Below are positions 60,380 through 64,000 of a stretch of 64,000 bases of DNA, piece after piece. Numbering within the stretch: position 1 is the first letter of the stretch; each line of letters opens with the position of its first letter. The position numbers and the translations under genes were made by a program. Under the pieces are notes generated by a model. The model made no database searches, was not told the DNA's origin, and was given only the letters and a program-made list of their open reading frames with translations. Source of the stretch: an uncultured Coriobacteriaceae bacterium (GTDB lineage Bacteria > Actinomycetota > Coriobacteriia > Coriobacteriales > Atopobiaceae); assembly GCA_902795065.1 (NCBI GenBank), contig CADBJR010000003.1, positions 1-64,000 on the forward strand. The letters are read 5' to 3'.

Positions 60380-60873
60380 CGGTAGAGCAGGGTGGCGGGC
60401 ACGAGGAACAGATACGGCGCCGTGATGATGGCGAGGCGCAGGGCTGCTTTGCGGGCAAGCTCAGGGTCGAGGCTGGTCGATCCGAGCAGCCAACGGTCGA
60501 GCCTGAAGATGCAGAACCCCGCCAGCGCTATGGCTGCCAGCGTGACCAGCAGCGCGAAGATGTTCGCGAAGGGGTTGAGCGTGAGCGCCGCGGCGAACTC
60601 GTTGGCTCCGGGCTGGGAGCCCAGAAACACGATCGCGACGAGCAGAAGCGCGCTGCCCGCGAAGTCGGAGATGAAGCCCGCGACGCAGACCCTCCAGGTG
60701 TTCTCGCGGCAGAACGTGCCCTTGCCCTCCATGTCGCCGAGGCTCCAGCTGAGCACGAGGCGGTCGACCAGATAGTTGGCGGGGACGAGGATGAGCCAGA
60801 GCCAGCTGGGGAACCACACCAGCAACCAGATAGGCAGCAGGATGTTGTAGGTGCGGATGGGGCGATGATCCAT
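60376..60873 (-). CDS. Four-span membrane protein, unknown
   Basis: 165 residues; spans at about 10-35, 65-85, 98-120 and 145-163. RPIRTYNILLPIWLLVWFPS at the N-terminus and FCRENTWRVCVAGFISDFAG in the first loop. Family not recognised. It overlaps the DUF4418 gene tail-to-tail by 4 bases. Confidence 0.6.
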   Translation of the reverse strand: MDHRPIRTYNILLPIWLLVWFPSWLWLILVPANYLVDRLVLSWSLGDMEGKGTFCRENTWRVCVAGFISDFAGSALLLVAIVFLGSQPGANEFAAALTLNPFANIFALLVTLAAIALAGFCIFRLDRWLLGSTSLDPELARKAALRLAIITAPYLFLVPATLLYR

Positions 60874-60961
60874 TACGTTGCCTCCCTCGCGGTCAAGCGC
60901 TCATATCATTGTAGGCGACACGTGCATATAATCGGCTTAACAGTCAAAGGGGGAGGTCGCC

Positions 60962-61789
60962 ATGGCCGTGCAGGAGTATGCCATCCAGATGCAGGGCGGG
61001 CCCATCAGGTACTGGACCGATACCGATGCGGGCGAGGGAGCGCCGTGGCTCGCCTTCCTGCCCGGCCTCACCGCAGATCATCGCCTCTTCGACAGGCAGA
61101 TGGAGCATTTCTCGGGAAAGGCGAACTGCCTGGTATGGGATCCGCCCGCACACGGTGACTCGCGCCCGTTCGCGCTCGATTTCACGATGGACGGCTTCGC
61201 GCACATGCTGCATGATGTGCTTGCCGACGCGGGAGCAACGAAGCCCGTGCTCGTGGGCCAGTCGATGGGCGGCTACGTGTCGCAGGCGTTCATCGACCTC
61301 TATCCCGGCGAGGCGGCCGGCTTCATCTCCGTGGATTCCGCGCCGCTCAAGCGGAAGTACTACCCCACATGGGAGGTCAAGTTCCTCAGGCACACCAAGG
61401 GCATGTACCAGGCCATTCCCATGAGCCTCCTCAAACCGTGGGGTTCGTGGGGTGCCGCGGAGACCAAGTATGGGCGCGAGCTCATGCGCGCGTTCATGGA
61501 CAGCTACACCAAGCAGGAGTACGTGGATCTCGCTGCCTTCGGCTATCGGCTGCTCGCGGATGCCATCGAGGCCCCGGGACGTGTGTACGATATCGATTGC
61601 CCTGCACTGCTGCTCTGCGGCGAGAAGGATCATGCGGGGGATGTGAGGCCCTTCAACCGCAAGTGGACCAAGGGCGAGGGTATCCCGCTGGTGTGGGTCC
61701 CCGGCGCCGGCCACAACTCCAATTCCGACAAACCCGAATTCGTGAACAGGCAGATCGAGGAATTCGTACGGCAGGTTTTTGCCGCGTAG
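60962..61789 (+). CDS. Alpha/beta hydrolase
   Basis: 275 residues. WLAFLPGLTADHRLFDRQME (oxyanion region), LVWDPPAHGDSRPF, VLVGQSMGGYVSQAFIDLYP (nucleophile elbow), LLLCGEKDHAGDV (Asp) and WVPGAGHNSNSDKPEFVNRQ (His) form a complete catalytic set. Cytosolic. A TATAAT at 60927-60932 is a likely -10 box and GGGGGAGG precedes the ATG. Substrate unknown. Confidence 0.85.
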   Translation: MAVQEYAIQMQGGPIRYWTDTDAGEGAPWLAFLPGLTADHRLFDRQMEHFSGKANCLVWDPPAHGDSRPFALDFTMDGFAHMLHDVLADAGATKPVLVGQSMGGYVSQAFIDLYPGEAAGFISVDSAPLKRKYYPTWEVKFLRHTKGMYQAIPMSLLKPWGSWGAAETKYGRELMRAFMDSYTKQEYVDLAAFGYRLLADAIEAPGRVYDIDCPALLLCGEKDHAGDVRPFNRKWTKGEGIPLVWVPGAGHNSNSDKPEFVNRQIEEFVRQVFAA

Positions 61790-61798
61790 AGTCCGTAA

Positions 61799-61903
61799 AT
61801 GGTAACGCTCGATTTGCAAGGAGCCGCTTTCGGCCGTTCTATTTCAGCGTTTGCCCAGATATGCACGGATTTCGCCGGTTCGGAATCTTGAGCGCGTTAC
61901 CAT
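61799..61903. repeat. Imperfect palindrome in the hydrolase-CPBP gap
   Basis: ATGGTAACGCTC (61799-61810) mirrors GAGCGCGTTACCAT (61890-61903). Between and after them are related GC-rich words (TTGCAAGGAGCCGCTTTCGG; TTGCAAGGGAAACCGCCG). The remaining gap up to 61988 contains nothing else I can support. Confidence 0.5.
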
Positions 61904-61988
61904 ATGCGGCTTGTCCGCGGCGGTTGCAAGGGAAACCGCCGAACGGAGGGTGGTTTCGGCGCGTTCGATGATACTCACGCGATTCCTC

Positions 61989-62036
61989 TTGACACCATCG
62001 TTCTAATTGTTATAGTACAAATAAAACAATTAGAAC
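61989..62036 (+). promoter_or_regulatory. Promoter with overlapping GntR-type operator
   Basis: -35 TTGACA (61989-61994), 16-base spacer, -10 TATAGT (62011-62016). A perfect 12-bp inverted repeat GTTCTAATTGTT / AACAATTAGAAC (62000-62011, 62025-62036) straddles the -10 box. The AT-rich block stands out from the GC-rich surroundings. The operon it drives encodes its own GntR-type regulator. Confidence 0.85.
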
Positions 62037-62048
62037 TGGAGGTGCACC

Positions 62049-63011
62049 ATGGAGAAGAAAAGGATCGTCATCTATGTGGCGCTGGCCTACGGACTGGCGT
62101 GGGCGCTCTGGTTCGCCGTCGTGTACCCGATGGTCAACGGCGGAGGTCTCGGCACATCGATGCAGCTCGCCATCGCTGCCGGCATGTTCGCGCCCGCGAT
62201 CGCGGCTGCCCTCACGCGCCTCATCACGAAGGAAGGCTTCAAGGACGCGTGGATCAAGCCGCGCGCCTTCAAGAAGACCTGGCGCTACTACGTGCTCGCA
62301 TGGTTCGGCCCGCTCGTGCTCGTCCTCGCCGGTGCCGCGCTGTACTTCCTGATCAATCCCGCCGACTTCGACCCCTCGATGAGCTACGTCATCCAGGCTA
62401 CGCGCGAGCAGGCGGAGGCGATGGGCGTCGAGATGAACATCGACGATGAGGCCATCCGCCTCACGCAGATTGCGAGCCTCGCCACCCTGGTGATCGCCCC
62501 GGCGATCAACGCGGTCACCTGCTTCGGGGAGGAGTGGGGCTGGCGCGGCTACCTGCTGCCCCATCTGCTCGAGCGCTTCTCGCTGCCTGTGACGCTGCTC
62601 GTCTCGGGCATCATCTGGGGCATCTGGCATGCGCCGATCACCGTGCTGGGCCACAACTACGGCTTGGGCTATGCGGGCTATCCGTTCACGGGAATCGCCG
62701 CCATGTGCCTGTTCTGCATCGTGCTCGGCGTGTTCATGAGCTACATCACCTTGCGTACCGGGAGCTGCCTGCCCGCGGTGTTCGCCCACGGCATGGTCAA
62801 CGGCAGCGCCGCCGCCGGCATCATCTTCTCCGCGACGGGAGGCAATCCCTTCGTGGGACCGGCACCCACGGGCATCTTGGGCGGCGCATTCTTCATCGTG
62901 GCTGCCATCTTCATGGCCGTCGACCTCGCTCGCAACGGCTGGGAGCTTCCCGTAGCCGGCAAGACCGCCACGTCTGAGAAGCCCCTCGACCCCAGGGAGG
63001 TGCAGGCATGA
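62049..63011 (+). CDS. CPBP family intramembrane glutamic protease
   Basis: 320 residues, about eight spans. The CPBP motifs are present: FGEEWGWRGYLLP (EExxxR), SGIIWGIWHAPI (WxxxH), and a later FAHGMVNGSAA histidine. These (Rce1-like) proteins are linked to peptide maturation or immunity. First gene of the GntR operon; ATG follows GGAGGTGC; the stop overlaps the next start. Confidence 0.9.
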   Translation: MEKKRIVIYVALAYGLAWALWFAVVYPMVNGGGLGTSMQLAIAAGMFAPAIAAALTRLITKEGFKDAWIKPRAFKKTWRYYVLAWFGPLVLVLAGAALYFLINPADFDPSMSYVIQATREQAEAMGVEMNIDDEAIRLTQIASLATLVIAPAINAVTCFGEEWGWRGYLLPHLLERFSLPVTLLVSGIIWGIWHAPITVLGHNYGLGYAGYPFTGIAAMCLFCIVLGVFMSYITLRTGSCLPAVFAHGMVNGSAAAGIIFSATGGNPFVGPAPTGILGGAFFIVAAIFMAVDLARNGWELPVAGKTATSEKPLDPREVQA

Positions 63012-63430
63012 TCCTGTCGATCGATTTCAATTCCGAGGAGCCCATCTACCTGCAGATCCGCTCGCAGATCGTGCACGCGGTGGCAACCGGGGAGCTCCAA
63101 GCGGGAGACGCGCTTCCCAGCGTGCGCTCGCTCGCAGCGGATCTGGGCGTGAACATGCACACGGTCAACAAGGCCTATGCGGTCCTGCGCGACGAGGGCT
63201 ACGCGACCATGCGGCGCGGCAGCGGCGTGGTGATCGCGGACCGGGCGGCGTCCCTTTCTCCCGAGACCCGCTCGCTCGATCGTGACCGTCTGGCGGAGGA
63301 GCTGTGCCGTCTTGCGCTCGAGCATCGCGCGCAGGGTGGCAGCAGGGAGGAGTTCGTTACACTGGCTGCAGCTCAGGCGGCTGCGGCATACGATGCGGCG
63401 CCCAATGGGTCCGCTGCGGAAAGGGGGTAG
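63008..63430 (+). CDS. GntR family regulator, YtrA subfamily
   Basis: 140 residues. Winged helix: PIYLQIRSQIVHAVATGELQ, AGDALPSVRSLAADLGVNMH, TVNKAYAVLRDEGYATMRRG. The short effector-less C-terminus is typical of YtrA regulators, which repress their own membrane-protein operons in response to cell-envelope stress. ATGA overlap with the CPBP gene. Its likely operator is the palindrome at 62000-62036. Confidence 0.9.
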   Translation: MILSIDFNSEEPIYLQIRSQIVHAVATGELQAGDALPSVRSLAADLGVNMHTVNKAYAVLRDEGYATMRRGSGVVIADRAASLSPETRSLDRDRLAEELCRLALEHRAQGGSREEFVTLAAAQAAAAYDAAPNGSAAERG

Positions 63431-63435
63431 GTGCG

Positions 63436-64000
63436 ATGATTCTGTCAATCGTCCTGCTCTGCATCTTGGTTCTTGCGGTGGATGCGCTCCTGATCTTCAC
63501 GCCGTGGTTCATGCCCGACTCCGAGTGCATGACCGTCACCGTGCCGCATGGCGCGCGCGACAAGGAGCCGCTCAAGGGCATCATGCGCGCCTACGCCCTC
63601 CGCGCCGCCATCGCATGCGCGGTCTGCACGATCGCTGCAATCTCCGGATTCCTGCTGCTCGACATCGACTTCAGCACCGAGCAGGGCGCCGGCATGTTCG
63701 CCTTCCTGTATACGTTCGCGATCTGTGCACCCATGGTCGTGTCGTTCGCGCTCATGCTGCATTACCGTCGCCAGGTGCAGGGCATCAAGCGCGAGCAGGG
63801 CTGGCGAGCCGAGCACGTGCGCGCGGTGGCGTTCGTGGGCAACGACGAGGATTTCCCGCGCCCCATCTCGGTGTTCTGGAACCTGCTCTACATCCCGCTG
63901 ATCGCCGGCATGGTGGCGTTCGCCCTGCTCAACTACGACCGCTTCCCCGACATGCTCCCCATGAACATAGACATCAACGGCACGGTGGCCACCTACGTTC
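63436..64000 (+). CDS. DUF1648/DUF5808-like membrane protein, cut by the window edge
   Basis: 188 codons are visible from ATG 63436. Spans at about residues 1-22, 58-78 and 92-112, then a cytoplasmic loop (RRQVQGIKREQGWRAEHVRA), another span and LNYDRFPDMLPMNIDINGTV, the DUF1648 signature. Such proteins accompany YtrA-type GntR regulators (as in SdpI-like immunity families). The 3' end lies outside the window. Confidence 0.8.
   Translation, partial: MILSIVLLCILVLAVDALLIFTPWFMPDSECMTVTVPHGARDKEPLKGIMRAYALRAAIACAVCTIAAISGFLLLDIDFSTEQGAGMFAFLYTFAICAPMVVSFALMLHYRRQVQGIKREQGWRAEHVRAVAFVGNDEDFPRPISVFWNLLYIPLIAGMVAFALLNYDRFPDMLPMNIDINGTVATYV

Noticed and set aside
1-64000. tRNA, rRNA, prophage or insertion-sequence genes
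   Set aside because: No integrase, transposase, phage structural gene or cloverleaf-like intergenic stretch was recognised.

Overview
The window is GC-rich chromosomal DNA (roughly two-thirds G+C) packed with short-spaced or overlapping genes. It looks like a gut-type Coriobacteriia actinobacterium (Collinsella/Olsenella-like). I infer this from gene content: selenium-dependent molybdenum hydroxylase maturation genes, the ygeY-ygeW-ygeX cluster, orphan PALP enzymes, TrkAH, a zinc-ribbon MscL, many small palindromic repeats, and heavy use of AGGAGG-type ribosome sites. I saw no rRNA, tRNA, CRISPR array, insertion sequence or prophage.

Layout. 1-7.4 kb: mixed housekeeping genes (M19 dipeptidase, DegV, membrane-anchored EEP phosphatase, EF-hand protein, MscS channel, a frameshifted alpha/beta hydrolase, EamA transporter, metal-dependent cyclase). 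7.4-10 kb: a YgeY-type M20 hydrolase divergent from an HTH-MocA fusion and ridA. 10-13.6 kb: paaK with an ACT-domain gene, and an M18 aminopeptidase. 13.7-25.4 kb: a large selenium/molybdenum cofactor cluster: yqeC, yedF, a broken cysteine desulfurase-like gene, a DUF3343 carrier, yqeB fused to selD, xdhC, modABC, moaA, moaC, a MOSC gene, a MoeA-like gene and a mogA-like gene. The hydroxylase itself is not in the window. 25.4-36.4 kb: peptidyl-tRNA hydrolase 2, an orphan prepilin peptidase, metF with a free-standing MetH activation domain, ygeY-ygeW-ygeX, a second PALP enzyme, and metH (frameshifted). 36.4-42.5 kb: glpK and a lipase, trkA (amber interrupted)-trkH, mscL. 43-49.1 kb: a minus-strand unit made of a CbbX/SpoVK-like AAA+ protein fused to an FtsH-type M41 protease, a YbjN-like protein, and a membrane protein with Rossmann (RCK-like) and probable RyR domains. 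This is the best candidate for an undescribed system. 49.3-64 kb: dtd, M32 carboxypeptidase, an XRE-aminotransferase fusion with an internal start, lipoproteins, a CbiMQO metal ECF transporter, an RpiB-like isomerase, small membrane proteins, and a GntR-controlled CPBP operon running off the right edge.

Two themes run through the window. First, hairpin-forming repeats of several sequence families sit at gene ends. They sometimes supply a stop codon, cover a ribosome site, or lie inside a gene: moaA carries an in-frame repeat replacing its central part, and yqeB-selD is fused across one. Second, five genes are interrupted by frameshifts or a nonsense codon although both flanks are well conserved. 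These could be recent real mutations or assembly errors; the sequence alone cannot decide.
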